A stretch of 24,295 nucleotides of DNA from Deinococcus betulae (GTDB lineage: Bacteria; Deinococcota; Deinococci; Deinococcales; Deinococcaceae), in NCBI RefSeq assembly GCF_020166395.1, contig NZ_JAIQXU010000046.1, positions 1-24,295 on the forward strand, written 5' to 3'. This document shows positions 1 to 10,670 of this stretch, piece after piece. The notes under the pieces are model-generated. The model did no database searches. It had not been told where the DNA came from and saw only the letters and a list, made by a program, of their open reading frames with translations. Within the stretch, counting starts at the first letter, position 1, and the number at the start of each line of letters is the position of its first letter. The position numbers were made by a program, and so were the translations under genes.

Positions 1-92
1 TTTTGGAAGAGGTGGAATTGGCTTGGGCGACTTTAGGATTAAATTCCGTGAAATACCAAAAGGCAGCTGGTTCAACAGAAGAGTGCCTCGTC
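1..92. other. left-edge segment, no gene assigned
   Basis: This stretch is AT-richer than the rest. One plus-strand frame is open from the left edge and ends at a TGA at 120-122, inside the hairpin that follows. A coding region running through a terminator-like stem is unlikely, and I do not recognise its peptide, so no gene is called. It could be the tail of a gene that begins outside the window. Confidence 0.3.
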
Positions 93-135
93 AAGAGAGC
101 AGCGGTCACGCTTTGGGCGTGACCGCTGCTCTCTT
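93..135. terminator. strong hairpin after tRNA-Leu
   Basis: A perfect inverted repeat: 93-110 pairs with 118-135, 18 bp, and the stem can extend one pair into the 7-nt loop. It lies 4 nt beyond the tRNA-Leu 3' end on the minus strand. The better T-run (ATTTT) follows on the plus strand, so it may stop transcription from both sides. Confidence 0.7.
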
Positions 136-139
136 ATTT

Positions 140-224
140 TGGTGCCAGGAAGGGGACTTGAACCCCCACGGGTTGCCCCGGCCGATTTTAAGTCGGATGC
201 GTCTACCGATTCCGCCATCCCGGC
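140..224 (-). tRNA. tRNA-Leu (anticodon UAA)
   Basis: Read on the minus strand, this 85-nt segment folds as a tRNA with a long variable arm. The acceptor stem is GCCGGGA paired with TCCTGGC (one G-T pair), followed by A and an encoded CCA. The 7-nt anticodon loop is CTTAAAA, giving anticodon UAA, which reads leucine codon UUA. The T arm carries GTTCAAGT. It lies 66 nt downstream of tmRNA on the same strand, with the tmRNA terminator between them. Confidence 0.95.
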
Positions 225-252
225 TACCGCCCACTGTGCTGGGGGCGCGCCC

Positions 253-258
253 AGTATA
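253..258 (-). promoter_or_regulatory. -10 element of tRNA-Leu
   Basis: TATACT on the minus strand, directly after the T-run of the tmRNA terminator and about 28 nt before the tRNA 5' end. It is followed by a GC-rich stretch (GGGCGCGCCC). I see no clear -35 box. It implies that tRNA-Leu has its own promoter rather than depending on read-through from tmRNA. Confidence 0.5.
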
Positions 259-262
259 GAAG

Positions 263-287
263 AAAAACCTCGCCTATGGGGCGAGGT
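263..287 (-). terminator. intrinsic terminator of tmRNA
   Basis: On the minus strand ACCTCGCC, a 5-nt loop, then GGCGAGGT, followed by a run of five T. It starts 4 nt after the tmRNA CCA end. Confidence 0.85.
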
Positions 288-288
288 C

Positions 289-644
<356 letters not shown>

Positions 645-671
645 AGCAGGCTGAATTTCTTCAGCCCGCAC

Positions 672-677
672 AGTCTA
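672..677 (-). promoter_or_regulatory. possible -10 of tmRNA
   Basis: TAGACT on the minus strand, about 30 nt before the mature 5' end of tmRNA. No convincing -35 is seen, so this is tentative. Confidence 0.35.
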
Positions 678-811
678 TCAGCTTCAGCTGACGGACGTTT
701 GACGCAGACGACATTTGAATCTAATGGAAGCTTCTGTTCCCCCTGCTGTTTGCCGCGAGGTAGCTGGTGGACCTTTGCCGTTTCTGAGGGGTCTAGAGCG
801 CCTTTTCTCTT

Positions 812-1678
812 TCAGAAGCGGCGAAATCGTCCATGGAAATTGCGCCACTGCTTCTGCCCAAAGGCATAGACCGGATGGGTCCAGCGCCCCGCCACCACAC
901 CTTCTTGCAGGGCCGCCAACAGCTGAGCCGGCGTATTGACCGTACGAAAAGGCGTCTCGACCCAGGCCTCCCCTATGTCCCGCAGGGTATGGGCGTCGCT
1001 GCCAGCACACATGGGCAGGCCACGCTGATGCGCCCAGGCCTCGGCGGCCCGGTTCCAGCGGTGACGTGACAGGCGCGAGTTGAAGGTTTCGACGATGTCC
1101 ACCTCTCCGGCAATACGCTCGGTGGCCTCTGGCCGCAGGCGATAGCGTTTCAGGGGGTCAAAGCCATGTTGCAGCAGCACCAGTCCTCCCTGGGCCTTGA
1201 TCTCGCGCACGGTCTCTTCTGGCGAGAGCTGAGGGGGAATGCGTTCCTGCAGAAAGAGGCCGATCAGCTCGCCTTCACTGGTCGTGATTTCCTCGCCGGC
1301 GATGACGCTGAGGCGGTCATCCAGTCCCAGATCGCGCACGATGGCCTGCAACTCTAGGCCGCCGCGGTGCTGGTCATGGTCAGTCACAGCAATTACGCGG
1401 GTGTTGGTGCGCAGCAGCCAGCTGGGAATGTCACGCAGGGGCGTGCGGCAGTCATGGCTGACCTCGGTGTGTAGGTGCAGGTCCACGCGCATCACCTGCA
1501 CGCCCTGCCGGAAGACGATGTTGTTCTGCATGGCGGCCGCCGGGCGTGGGGTCCAGCCCAGGGCCCCGCCTATTCGGTCCTGCACCGCATGCACCAGGGC
1601 CACGGGCCAGGCTCGGCGTAGAGGCGTCTGACGGGGTGCCTCTGGGTTGGGTGGGGGGAGAGGAGGGCCAGGCGGCAT
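812..1678 (-). CDS. PHP-domain metal-dependent phosphoesterase-like protein
   Basis: A 288-residue protein with a PHP (polymerase and histidinol phosphatase) domain. After an N-terminal extension of about 62 residues comes DLHLHTEVSHD (metal-ligand His pair near residues 68 and 70), then VTDHDQHRG, GEEITT, LQHGFDP and GSDAHT, the usual series of PHP metal-binding motifs. Such proteins hydrolyse phosphoester bonds; the substrate cannot be told from sequence. The start at 1678 is supported by a strong Shine-Dalgarno (GGAGGGAGG) and by the TAATG overlap with the stop of the lipid kinase upstream, so the two are probably translated from one mRNA. An ATG at 1492, just before the PHP domain, is the alternative start. 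The C-terminus is rich in aromatic and basic residues. Confidence 0.85.
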   Translation of the reverse strand: MPPGPPLPPPNPEAPRQTPLRRAWPVALVHAVQDRIGGALGWTPRPAAAMQNNIVFRQGVQVMRVDLHLHTEVSHDCRTPLRDIPSWLLRTNTRVIAVTDHDQHRGGLELQAIVRDLGLDDRLSVIAGEEITTSEGELIGLFLQERIPPQLSPEETVREIKAQGGLVLLQHGFDPLKRYRLRPEATERIAGEVDIVETFNSRLSRHRWNRAAEAWAHQRGLPMCAGSDAHTLRDIGEAWVETPFRTVNTPAQLLAALQEGVVAGRWTHPVYAFGQKQWRNFHGRFRRF

Positions 1679-2619
1679 TACGACCTCCCTCCTGTGGGCA
1701 CCAGCACGTGCAGCGCCCCAGGCCAGGCGTCCACGCGCACCACCCCAGTTACGCCGGGCATAGGCGGCCTGACCTCAGCGTCCACATGAAACGCCTGGCC
1801 ACTGTAGGGCACCTCTATGCAGGCGGCGCGGGTGCTGTCCACGCTGGCCAGAGCCTCGAAGTCGTCGCGGGCCAGGGCGGCCAGGTAGGCCAGCAGCCCC
1901 TCGCGGCCCGCCGCGTCAATGCGGACCACATCCAGCTGGCCGTCGCTGGGGTCGGCGTGGGTGGCCAGGCGCAGCCGGGGCCCGGTGGCGCGCGTGTTCA
2001 TGACTTCGAGCAGGGCAAAGGCTGTCTCTGGCTCTGGCTGTCCGTCGAGTGTCAGAGACAGAGGAGGCGGATCAAAACTGGAGAGGCTGGTGGTCAGGGC
2101 CTGCACGGCGCGCAGGGGACTCTTGCCGGCTTCGGGGTCGTATTCGGCCAGTACGTCGGCGAAAGCGCCGCAGCCGCAAGCCTCCAGAAACAGGTCTTCG
2201 CCCCAGGGGGCCGTCACGCGCCCCAGGTCAAAAGGGACAGCGGAGGCGTCCGTATACGCCGCGATGACCTCGGTGGGGGTGCCCTGGACGCCCAGGGTGC
2301 GGGCCACGTTATTGGCGGTGCCCAGCGGAATGACCCCCAAGGTCACACCCACCTGCCCAGCCAAGTGGAGCGCTGCGGCCCGCACCGTACCGTCGCCGCC
2401 CGCCACAAAGACGGTGCCCTGCACGTTTTTTAAGACGGCGTGCAGCTCGGCTTCGGAGGTCGTGGCTTGGTAGACCGGCGCGTACCCAATGCCATGCAGC
2501 GCCTCCACCAGATCGTCTGGCGTGCAGTGCCCGCTGCCACCGGCTCTGGTGTTGTAAATCAGGGTTGCTGGCCCCTGGTCCAGCGTGGTTGCTGCCACTG
2601 CGCCGCTTGCTGCTGTCAT
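1678..2619 (-). CDS. diacylglycerol kinase catalytic-domain lipid kinase (first copy)
   Basis: A 313-residue member of the YegS/BmrU/DgkB lipid kinase family, which transfers phosphate from ATP to diacylglycerol or a related lipid at the inner membrane face. The N-terminus has LIYNTRAGG, then the nucleotide-binding GGDGT near residues 74-78 and LGTANNVAR near 100-107, then the family's beta-rich C-terminal domain. The start at 2619 was chosen over one 23 codons upstream because a TACAGT hexamer lies 6 bases before it (leaderless layout) and because the resulting N-terminus fits the family. It is the first gene of an operon with the PHP protein (1-nt overlap). A clear paralog lies at 3545-4441. 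The exact lipid substrate is unknown. Confidence 0.88.
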   Translation of the reverse strand: MTAASGAVAATTLDQGPATLIYNTRAGGSGHCTPDDLVEALHGIGYAPVYQATTSEAELHAVLKNVQGTVFVAGGDGTVRAAALHLAGQVGVTLGVIPLGTANNVARTLGVQGTPTEVIAAYTDASAVPFDLGRVTAPWGEDLFLEACGCGAFADVLAEYDPEAGKSPLRAVQALTTSLSSFDPPPLSLTLDGQPEPETAFALLEVMNTRATGPRLRLATHADPSDGQLDVVRIDAAGREGLLAYLAALARDDFEALASVDSTRAACIEVPYSGQAFHVDAEVRPPMPGVTGVVRVDAWPGALHVLVPTGGRS

Positions 2620-2625
2620 GCCGCT

Positions 2626-2631
2626 ACTGTA
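2626..2631 (-). promoter_or_regulatory. -10 element, leaderless start of lipid kinase 1
   Basis: TACAGT on the minus strand, 6 bases before the ATG. Confidence 0.45.
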
Positions 2632-2780
2632 GTCAGGGCGTGCCGTGGATGCCTTGAGCAAATCATGGGAGAAGCCGCCGCCCCGCAAACGCCGTTAGCT
2701 AAGAGGCCGGAACCGGAGGGCAGACGGTCTCCACCTTCAGCAAACCCTGAGCGAGTGTGTTCGCGGCTGTGCCGGGCGTG

Positions 2781-2786
2781 TACCCT
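2781..2786 (+). promoter_or_regulatory. -10 element, leaderless start of small lipoprotein
   Basis: TACCCT, 6 bases before the ATG at 2793. No Shine-Dalgarno is present. Confidence 0.45.
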
Positions 2787-2792
2787 CAACAC

Positions 2793-2924
2793 ATGAACCG
2801 GAACCTGTGGCTGAAATGGCTGCTTGGCGGCCTGATGGTGTTCACCCTGGGCGCCTGCGCGCCCGGCGGCGATGTGGATGACGATGACGATACGGTCATC
2901 GAACAGAACGACGACGACGATTAA
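2793..2924 (+). CDS. tiny Asp-rich lipoprotein (43 aa)
   Basis: A 43-residue protein. Residues 1-22 form a lipoprotein signal peptide: MNRN, a basic residue, a hydrophobic core, then the lipobox LGAC with Cys22 as the lipid-modified residue. The mature part is only about 22 residues and very acidic, with a run of five Asp and a final run of four Asp. It would be anchored in a membrane outside the cytoplasm with a strongly negative tail. I do not recognise a family; binding of divalent metal ions is a guess from composition. Support for a real gene: a good lipobox, a leaderless-type promoter hexamer, a GC-rich hairpin shortly downstream, and a separate intergenic location between two lipid kinase genes. 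Confidence 0.6.
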   Translation: MNRNLWLKWLLGGLMVFTLGACAPGGDVDDDDDTVIEQNDDDD

Positions 2925-2942
2925 CCCGTGTTGTGAGGCGAC

Positions 2943-2966
2943 GCCCCCGGCCCGCTGGTCGGGGGC
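2943..2966 (+). terminator. GC-rich hairpin after small lipoprotein
   Basis: 2943-2952 pairs with 2957-2966 (10 bp with one G-T pair, 4-nt loop). No T-run follows, so termination is uncertain. Confidence 0.35.
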
Positions 2967-3111
2967 CATGCTGTGGGAAGCAGTCTCCCAGCGCTCGCCG
3001 TCAGAGCGAGAAGTGCCGGATGCTGCAGACTGATGGGCTCTCCACCAATTCTCAGACTCATCCTGTTCTATCGCCCCACCTGTCTGCTTGCTGGGGTGAT
3101 TCGTGTCTGGC

Positions 3112-3462
3112 CTACGGCGCTTTGTTGCTGGATTTGTCTTCTGCCCGGCGCAGAGTCACCCAGTCCTCGTAAGCCAGGGCGGGCAGCAGGGCAAAACTGC
3201 CCACAAACAGAGAAGCGAGAGCTGCTGGCACCCGCAGGGGTGTGCGGCCACTGAGCATCAGATACAGGGCGCCCAGGGTGGACAGCGCGCCGACATCCAT
3301 GAACATCACCCGCGCCAGGGAACTGCGGGTCAGGGTCTCACGGGTGCCCAGGTCGCCGGGGCGGCGGCGCCCAAACACCGCAGTCAGCACCAGCATGAGC
3401 AGCAGCCCCAGGTACAGGCGGATGCGCCGGGGCGAGGGCGTGCGGTAGTCGTCCAGAGACAT
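3112..3462 (-). CDS. small integral membrane protein, unknown function
   Basis: A 116-residue protein beginning MSLDDYRTPSPRR. It has three likely membrane segments: near residues 17-33 (LYLGLLLMLVLTAVFG), 56-72 (GALSTLGALYLMLSG) and 76-97 (VPAALASLFVGSFALLPALAY). A basic loop (GRRRPGD) follows the first. The start at 3462 is preferred over one 35 codons upstream because TACGCT lies 5 bases before it and because the longer N-terminus would run over the promoter and into the divergent gene. No family recognised. It is divergent from the second lipid kinase, whose start lies 82 bases away. Confidence 0.7.
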   Translation of the reverse strand: MSLDDYRTPSPRRIRLYLGLLLMLVLTAVFGRRRPGDLGTRETLTRSSLARVMFMDVGALSTLGALYLMLSGRTPLRVPAALASLFVGSFALLPALAYEDWVTLRRAEDKSSNKAP

Positions 3463-3467
3463 GACCC

Positions 3468-3473
3468 AGCGTA
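3468..3473 (-). promoter_or_regulatory. -10 element, leaderless start of membrane protein
   Basis: TACGCT on the minus strand, 5 bases before the ATG at 3462. Confidence 0.4.
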
Positions 3474-3529
3474 GCGCCCGCGCGGGGTAGGCTGAGGTAT
3501 CGACCGCCCCACATCTATTAAGGCCCGAA

Positions 3530-3536
3530 AGGGGAG
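3530..3536 (+). promoter_or_regulatory. Shine-Dalgarno pointing to an ATT start
   Basis: AGGGGAG, 8 bases before an ATT codon at 3545. It is the only good ribosome binding site in front of the conserved N-terminus of lipid kinase 2, and it decides the start chosen there. Confidence 0.5.
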
Positions 3537-3544
3537 AGACCCGC

Positions 3545-4441
3545 ATTCCTGCCCAGACCCCCGCCACCCTGATTTATAACCCCCGCGCTGGCAGCAGCCA
3601 CCGGGCGCCCCTGGCCGCGCTGTGCGGCGCCTTACAGGATGCTGGGTTTGCCGTGACGCCCCATGTGACCCAGCATACGGAGGCCCTGGGCGACCTATTG
3701 CGTGGCGTCCGGGGCACCGTGTTTCTGGCCGGCGGTGACGGCACCCTCCGCACCGGCGCGCTGCACCTGCTGAGCCGCCCAGAAGTGACGCTAGGGGTCA
3801 TTCCGATGGGCACCGCCAACAACGTCGCCCGCGCCCTGAACCTGCTGGGCGACCCCCTGGGCGTGGCTCGCCGCTTTGGGCAGGCGCGACCTGTCCCCTT
3901 CGATGTGGGCCGGGTGCGGGGGGGCTGGGGCGTGGACTATTTTCTGGAGGCCTGTGGCTGCGGCCTGTTTGCGGACATTCTCGATGACTACGGCCCGCAT
4001 CAGGCCAAAAGCCCGGTGCGGGCGCTGGGGTCCATGTTGGAAGCCTTCAGTACCCACCGGCCGCTGGGGCTGCATGTGACGGTGGACGGGCGCCCGCTGC
4101 CCAGTCCCCCCGTCGCTGTGCTGGAAGTCATGAACACGCCCAGCACCGGCAACGGCCTGAACCTGGCCCCTGATGCGCAGGTGGGCGACGGCCTGCTAAA
4201 CCTGGTGCGGGTGGATGGCCTGCGCCGCGCGCCCATGCTGACCTATGCCCGCGCCCTGCGCCTGGGCACCTTTCACCGCCTGCCCAGCGTCAAGGAAACG
4301 GTGGGACGGCATTTTGCCATTGCCGATTCTGGGCAGGTCTGGCACATAGATACAGAACTCCGCCGCAGCACAGAGCCGGGCGGAGCGGTGGAAGTGGATG
4401 TGGTCGTGGGCGGTTTACAAATGCTTGGGTTTACCGCATAG
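3545..4441 (+). CDS. diacylglycerol kinase catalytic-domain lipid kinase (second copy), probable ATT start
   Basis: A paralog of the kinase at 1678-2619 with the same family motifs: LIYNPRAGS at the N-terminus, GGDGT near residues 63-67, MGTANNVAR near 88-96, and LEACGCGLFADIL. The expected role is ATP-dependent lipid phosphorylation at the membrane. The first conventional start is a GTG at 3653, but it would cut off the conserved nucleotide-binding N-terminus, which is encoded in the same frame from about 3557. Between the in-frame stop at 3488 and 3653 there is no ATG, GTG or TTG. An ATT at 3545 behind AGGGGAG is the best start and gives 298 residues, close to the 313 of its paralog. A sequencing error or rare CTG start (3569) is the alternative. 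Confidence 0.82.
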   Translation: MPAQTPATLIYNPRAGSSHRAPLAALCGALQDAGFAVTPHVTQHTEALGDLLRGVRGTVFLAGGDGTLRTGALHLLSRPEVTLGVIPMGTANNVARALNLLGDPLGVARRFGQARPVPFDVGRVRGGWGVDYFLEACGCGLFADILDDYGPHQAKSPVRALGSMLEAFSTHRPLGLHVTVDGRPLPSPPVAVLEVMNTPSTGNGLNLAPDAQVGDGLLNLVRVDGLRRAPMLTYARALRLGTFHRLPSVKETVGRHFAIADSGQVWHIDTELRRSTEPGGAVEVDVVVGGLQMLGFTA

Positions 4442-4461
4442 AATGGGCTTCATCCCCGTTT

Positions 4462-7446
<2,985 letters not shown>

Positions 7447-7546
7447 AGGACAGCTCCTTGGGGGGACTTCAGGCAACGCAAGAGACACGCCGCCGGACGT
7501 TTGGCGGAATGTGTCATAGCCTGAACCCTTTCTTTTCGCTGCGCGG

Positions 7547-7555
7547 ACTGTAACA
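7547..7555 (-). promoter_or_regulatory. possible extended -10 of nrdJ
   Basis: TGTTACAGT on the minus strand: TACAGT with an upstream TG. The -35 region is poor and falls next to the candidate NrdR box. The resulting leader would be about 95 nt. Confidence 0.35.
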
Positions 7556-7574
7556 CGCAGGGCACAGCCAAGGT

Positions 7575-7587
7575 ACTACATGTTGTG
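7575..7587 (-). promoter_or_regulatory. candidate NrdR box before nrdJ
   Basis: On the minus strand CACAACATGTAGT, which differs at two positions from the CACAATATATAGT core of the known NrdR box. It is near-palindromic and lies at the upstream edge of the -35 region. NrdR normally binds two boxes spaced about three helical turns apart. I could not find a convincing second box at the right spacing, so this is a candidate only. Confidence 0.4.
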
Positions 7588-7722
7588 CCGTGCATGCTGA
7601 CTGCCCCAAGATGCAGCACTCTCTAGGTGGTTTTTCTAGTGTCTCAGACGGTCAAAAGGCGCCCTAGCTATTGAGAGTTGGGCCACCTCTATGCAGGCTG
7701 CCCAGTCTAGAGGAGCCCAGGT

Positions 7723-8685
7723 TTAGTGGCGCTCGGGTTTGGCCTCGCGTTCCATAAGTTGCGCCACGCCCTGCTGCGGGCTCCAGTCGCCGCGCGTCAC
7801 CTGCGCCACCGCCTGCACGATGGGCAGGTCCTGGCCGTGCGCGGCGGCCCAGGCGCTCAGCAGGCCAGCGGTGCGCAGGCCCTCCACGACCTTCCCACCC
7901 TGGCCAGGATGCTCGCCGCGCGCCAGCGCTTCGCCGGCGGCGCGGTTGCGGCTGTGGCGACTGGTGGCCGTGGCGACCAGGTCGCCCAGCCCGCTCAGGC
8001 CATACACCGTGTCCTCGTGCGCCCCGCAGGACTGAAGGTAACGGCTCATTTCGCGCAGGCCGCGCGTAATCAGGGCGGCTTTGGCGTTGTCACCGAGGCT
8101 CAGGCCGTCCACCAGACCGGCAGCTACCGCCATGACGTTTTTCACCACGCCGCCCAGCTCCACGCCGGTTTCGTCCTCGCTGGTGTACACACGCAGGGCC
8201 GGGGTCATCAGGGCCCCCTGGACCGTGCGGGCAAAGCCGGCGTCGCGGCTGGCCACCACTGTGGCGGCGGGCAGACCGCGCCCCACTTCCTCGGCGTGGT
8301 TGGGACCACTGAGGACCGCCACGCGCGCGAAGCCCAACTGCCGGGCCAGCACCGTGAGCTGTCCGCCGTCGGGCGCCAGGCCCTTGGCGCACAGCACCAG
8401 ACCCAAAGTTCGGGGCAGAGCCGCCAGCAGTTCCGGCACGCCCACGCTGGGCACCACCACCAGCGCGAACGGCGCGTCCTGGATGGCTTCCCCCAGATGC
8501 GCTGTGACGCCGAGGCCTGGGGGCAACGACACCCCCGGCAAATATTCAGCGTTGACCCGTTCGCTCTGCAGCGTCTGGGCAAATTGGGCGCGGCGTGCCC
8601 ACAGCGTCACGGGACCGTTGCGTGCGGCATTGACGGCCAGGGCCGTGCCCCACCCTCCGGCGCCCAGGACCGGCAAAGGCGTCAT
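7723..8685 (-). CDS. gpsA: glycerol-3-phosphate dehydrogenase [NAD(P)+]
   Basis: A 320-residue cytoplasmic enzyme that converts dihydroxyacetone phosphate to sn-glycerol 3-phosphate, the backbone for phospholipids. The N-terminus has the dinucleotide-binding GAGGWG at residues 8-13. Further on are [10 protein letters not shown], the catalytic Lys in [12 protein letters not shown] (near 182) and the C-terminal [14 protein letters not shown], all typical of GpsA. Its length is slightly below the usual 325-340. The start at 8685 overlaps the stop of the methyltransferase in an ATGA, which supports this choice over one 12 codons upstream and implies translational coupling. Confidence 0.96.
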   Translation of the reverse strand: MTPLPVLGAGGWGTALAVNAARNGPVTLWARRAQFAQTLQSERVNAEYLPGVSLPPGLGVTAHLGEAIQDAPFALVVVPSVGVPELLAALPRTLGLVLCAKGLAPDGGQLTVLARQLGFARVAVLSGPNHAEEVGRGLPAATVVASRDAGFARTVQGALMTPALRVYTSEDETGVELGGVVKNVMAVAAGLVDGLSLGDNAKAALITRGLREMSRYLQSCGAHEDTVYGLSGLGDLVATATSRHSRNRAAGEALARGEHPGQGGKVVEGLRTAGLLSAWAAAHGQDLPIVQAVAQVTRGDWSPQQGVAQLMEREAKPERH

Positions 8686-9440
8686 GCACCCGCCCCACTC
8701 GGCGCCCAGGCAAAGACCCACACGCGCGGCGCGTCGGGGGCTGGGGGGGCGTAGTCCGGGTATTCCACAATTTCCCAGCGGGCAAAACCAGCCGCTTTTA
8801 GCAGCGGTTCCAGATCAGCGGGGTCATAGCCGCGTTCGCGGTGGGTCTCGATAAATTCCTCTCCCTCGACGCGGCACAGCGCCTGCACCACGCCCAACCC
8901 CGAGTCCGGCTCGAAGTGGTGAGACCAGTGGTAATGCACCTCGGCGCCGCCCGGCATGGGCGCCAGGCCCTCGATAGCGTCTCCCTCCCACAGCTCCTGC
9001 ACACCCAGGCGCGTGTTGACGTCGAAGGCAAAGAGGCCGCCGGGCCGCAGGTGAGCGCGGGCCTGGGTCAGGGCCGCCCCCAGGTTGCCTGGGGTCAGGA
9101 GGTTGTTCAGGCTGTCAAAGACGCAGGTTACGAGGTCAAACCGTTCGGGCAGGGCAAAGCTCCGCAGGTCGCCTTGAACGAAGGGCACGCCGGGCAAGCG
9201 GTGCCGGGCCTCGGCCAGCATCGCCTCGCTGAAATCTAGACCTGTGACCGCCCAGCCAGCCGACTGCAATTCGCGGGTAAAACCGCCTGTGCCGCAGGCC
9301 AGATCCAGTGCGGTGCCGGGATGAGTCAGTCCGCCGTCGCGGGCATATGACAGCACGAAATCGGCCCAGTGGTCATATTCCACGTCGGCCATGATGGCGT
9401 CGTAGACCGCGGCCAGGGCTGTAAACGGCTCCCGTTGCAT
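8682..9440 (-). CDS. class I SAM-dependent methyltransferase
   Basis: A 252-residue protein with a Rossmann-type methyltransferase fold. Motif I is [14 protein letters not shown] (about 45-58), followed by [38 protein letters not shown] and the post-motif [13 protein letters not shown]. The C-terminal part ([21 protein letters not shown]) resembles uncharacterised small-molecule methyltransferases; the substrate is unknown. The start at 9440 is chosen because TATACT lies 7 bases before it (leaderless layout); a GTG or ATG 16 codons upstream would run over that hexamer. It overlaps gpsA by 4 nt, so both share one mRNA. Confidence 0.9.
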   Translation of the reverse strand: MQREPFTALAAVYDAIMADVEYDHWADFVLSYARDGGLTHPGTALDLACGTGGFTRELQSAGWAVTGLDFSEAMLAEARHRLPGVPFVQGDLRSFALPERFDLVTCVFDSLNNLLTPGNLGAALTQARAHLRPGGLFAFDVNTRLGVQELWEGDAIEGLAPMPGGAEVHYHWSHHFEPDSGLGVVQALCRVEGEEFIETHRERGYDPADLEPLLKAAGFARWEIVEYPDYAPPAPDAPRVWVFAWAPSGAGA

Positions 9441-9447
9441 GAACGGA

Positions 9448-9453
9448 AGTATA
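9448..9453 (-). promoter_or_regulatory. -10 element, leaderless start of methyltransferase-gpsA
   Basis: TATACT on the minus strand, 7 bases before the ATG at 9440. Confidence 0.55.
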
Positions 9454-9621
9454 AAGCCCGTCTCCGTACCCTCTGGCGCAGCCCGCACGAGGATCTGCTC
9501 CCGCTAGCACTTCAGGCGGTGAACTTCTGGTGAGGTAAGCAGCAAGAGAACTGGGTTGGGCCTGGCTGTGTGGGTCGTCTACGCTCAGCGGGCACCCCAC
9601 CTTTGCTCTGGAGGACTGTCC

Positions 9622-10080
9622 ATGAACCACCTTGCTCTGGCCGCCCTTGGCACCTTGACCCTCAGCGCCTGCACTCTGGCGGGCAACCCCATCAAGAAAG
9701 ACGTGACGGGCCAGTTGCGCGGCTTTAACAGCAATCAGAACCTGGGCCTGGCCATCGTGGGCTTTAATGGTGGTCAGTACACCGCTGACGGCACGCAAAG
9801 TCAGGTGATTGACAAGTTCCTGACGGGCGGCTTCGCGCTCGACCTGCCCACCAACCTGCCCTACGGCACCTACCGAGTGATTGTGTTCCGTGACGCCAAC
9901 AATAACAACCGCTACGACACGGGTGATACCGTACTGAGCGCCGATAACGGCAAGCGCTTACTTTACGCCCAGCGCGAGAATCAGTTTGTTGCAGGCACTA
10001 AAGCAGGTTGGAACTTGGTAGATAGCTCAGGCTATGTGCAAACGACCCTGCTGAATAATTACGACTTGAACGCCCAGTAA
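9622..10080 (+). CDS. secreted lipoprotein with Asp/Asn-rich calcium-type loop
   Basis: A 152-residue protein. Residues 1-17 form a lipoprotein signal peptide ending in the lipobox LSAC (Cys17). The body has a beta-rich look and contains DANNNNRYDTGD near residues 91-102, which resembles a calcium-binding D-x-N-x-N-x-x-D loop. It is probably anchored in the outer envelope; the function is unknown. The start at 9622 follows GGAGGA with a 7-base gap and precedes the signal peptide directly, so the longer frame to 9556 is rejected. It is divergent from the methyltransferase and convergent with the DUF1802 gene; a hairpin separates it from the latter. Confidence 0.85.
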   Translation: MNHLALAALGTLTLSACTLAGNPIKKDVTGQLRGFNSNQNLGLAIVGFNGGQYTADGTQSQVIDKFLTGGFALDLPTNLPYGTYRVIVFRDANNNNRYDTGDTVLSADNGKRLLYAQRENQFVAGTKAGWNLVDSSGYVQTTLLNNYDLNAQ

Positions 10081-10095
10081 TCAGGGTGAATAAGG

Positions 10096-10121
10096 AAAGG
10101 GAGGCTTGGTGGCCTCCCTTT
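10096..10121. terminator. bidirectional intrinsic terminator
   Basis: AAAGGGAGGC, a 6-nt loop, then GCCTCCCTTT: a 10-bp perfect stem, with T-rich tails in both directions (TTTTCCTTT on plus, CCTTATTC on minus). It lies between two convergent genes. Confidence 0.85.
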
Positions 10122-10130
10122 TCCTTTGAT

Positions 10131-10670
10131 CTAAAGCAGCTGTTCGAGTGCCTTCCGACGCTCCTGAAGTTCTGCTTCAGGGATAACTGGCTGCCCTAAC
10201 GGCACTTCAATATCTCCTAGAGGCCCCCAGCTGACACAGCCCAGCATCTCTGGTGTCTCTGGTAAGATTATCGGTTGGCTGAGCGGGCGAATTCGCAGCA
10301 GCAGCGCATGAACCCAGGGCCGGTTGCGGTAGTGAAAGCGCCGTTCAATCGCGGCAGCTGTGAGCGCCTGCAGGGGTTCCAACCGGAGAGCAGCGTCCAG
10401 TGCCTCAATTTTATGAACAGCCACAACCTCGGCCAGGGCCGGCAACTGAATCTGGCCGGGCACAGGATCGTCGCGCAGCAGGTCGCGGTACTGCGGCTGT
10501 AACTCCTCTGGATTCTGGTGCAGGAACGTGGGATAGAGGAGAAAGGAACGGCGTTCGACCTCAAATCCATCGTGCGTCTCCATGATGCCGCCCTTCCGGA
10601 TCAGGAGGGAAAGGCGGCCCTGGATGAGCAGTCGGGTCTGGGTGTCCCATTCTTTGAGAGCGTGGGTCAT
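10131..10670 (-). CDS. DUF1802 family protein
   Basis: A 179-residue soluble protein. The N-terminal half (ALKEWDTQTRLLIQGRLSLLIRKGGI, then FEVERRSFLLYPTFLHQNPEEL) matches the DUF1802 pattern of an RKGGI segment followed by a FLLYPT-H-Q segment. Biochemical function is unknown for the family. The ATG at 10670 overlaps the stop of the O-antigen-ligase-like gene (ATGA), suggesting a shared mRNA, yet TACAAT lies 6 bases before it, so it may also be made from a leaderless transcript of its own. Base composition is nearer to the genome average than that of the genes upstream. Confidence 0.8.
   Translation of the reverse strand: MTHALKEWDTQTRLLIQGRLSLLIRKGGIMETHDGFEVERRSFLLYPTFLHQNPEELQPQYRDLLRDDPVPGQIQLPALAEVVAVHKIEALDAALRLEPLQALTAAAIERRFHYRNRPWVHALLLRIRPLSQPIILPETPEMLGCVSWGPLGDIEVPLGQPVIPEAELQERRKALEQLL

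Noticed and set aside
3653..3655. GTG as the start of lipid kinase 2
   Set aside because: It would remove the conserved N-terminal strand and the NPRAG motif, which are encoded in frame just upstream.
7489..7722. Cobalamin riboswitch before nrdJ
   Set aside because: The enzyme uses B12, so I looked for a B12 box and the usual fold in the upstream region, and saw none. The leader after the likely promoter is also too short.
7726..8754. 342-codon plus-strand frame opposite gpsA
   Set aside because: Shadow of gpsA. The composition is typical of reverse-strand frames and no motif is seen.
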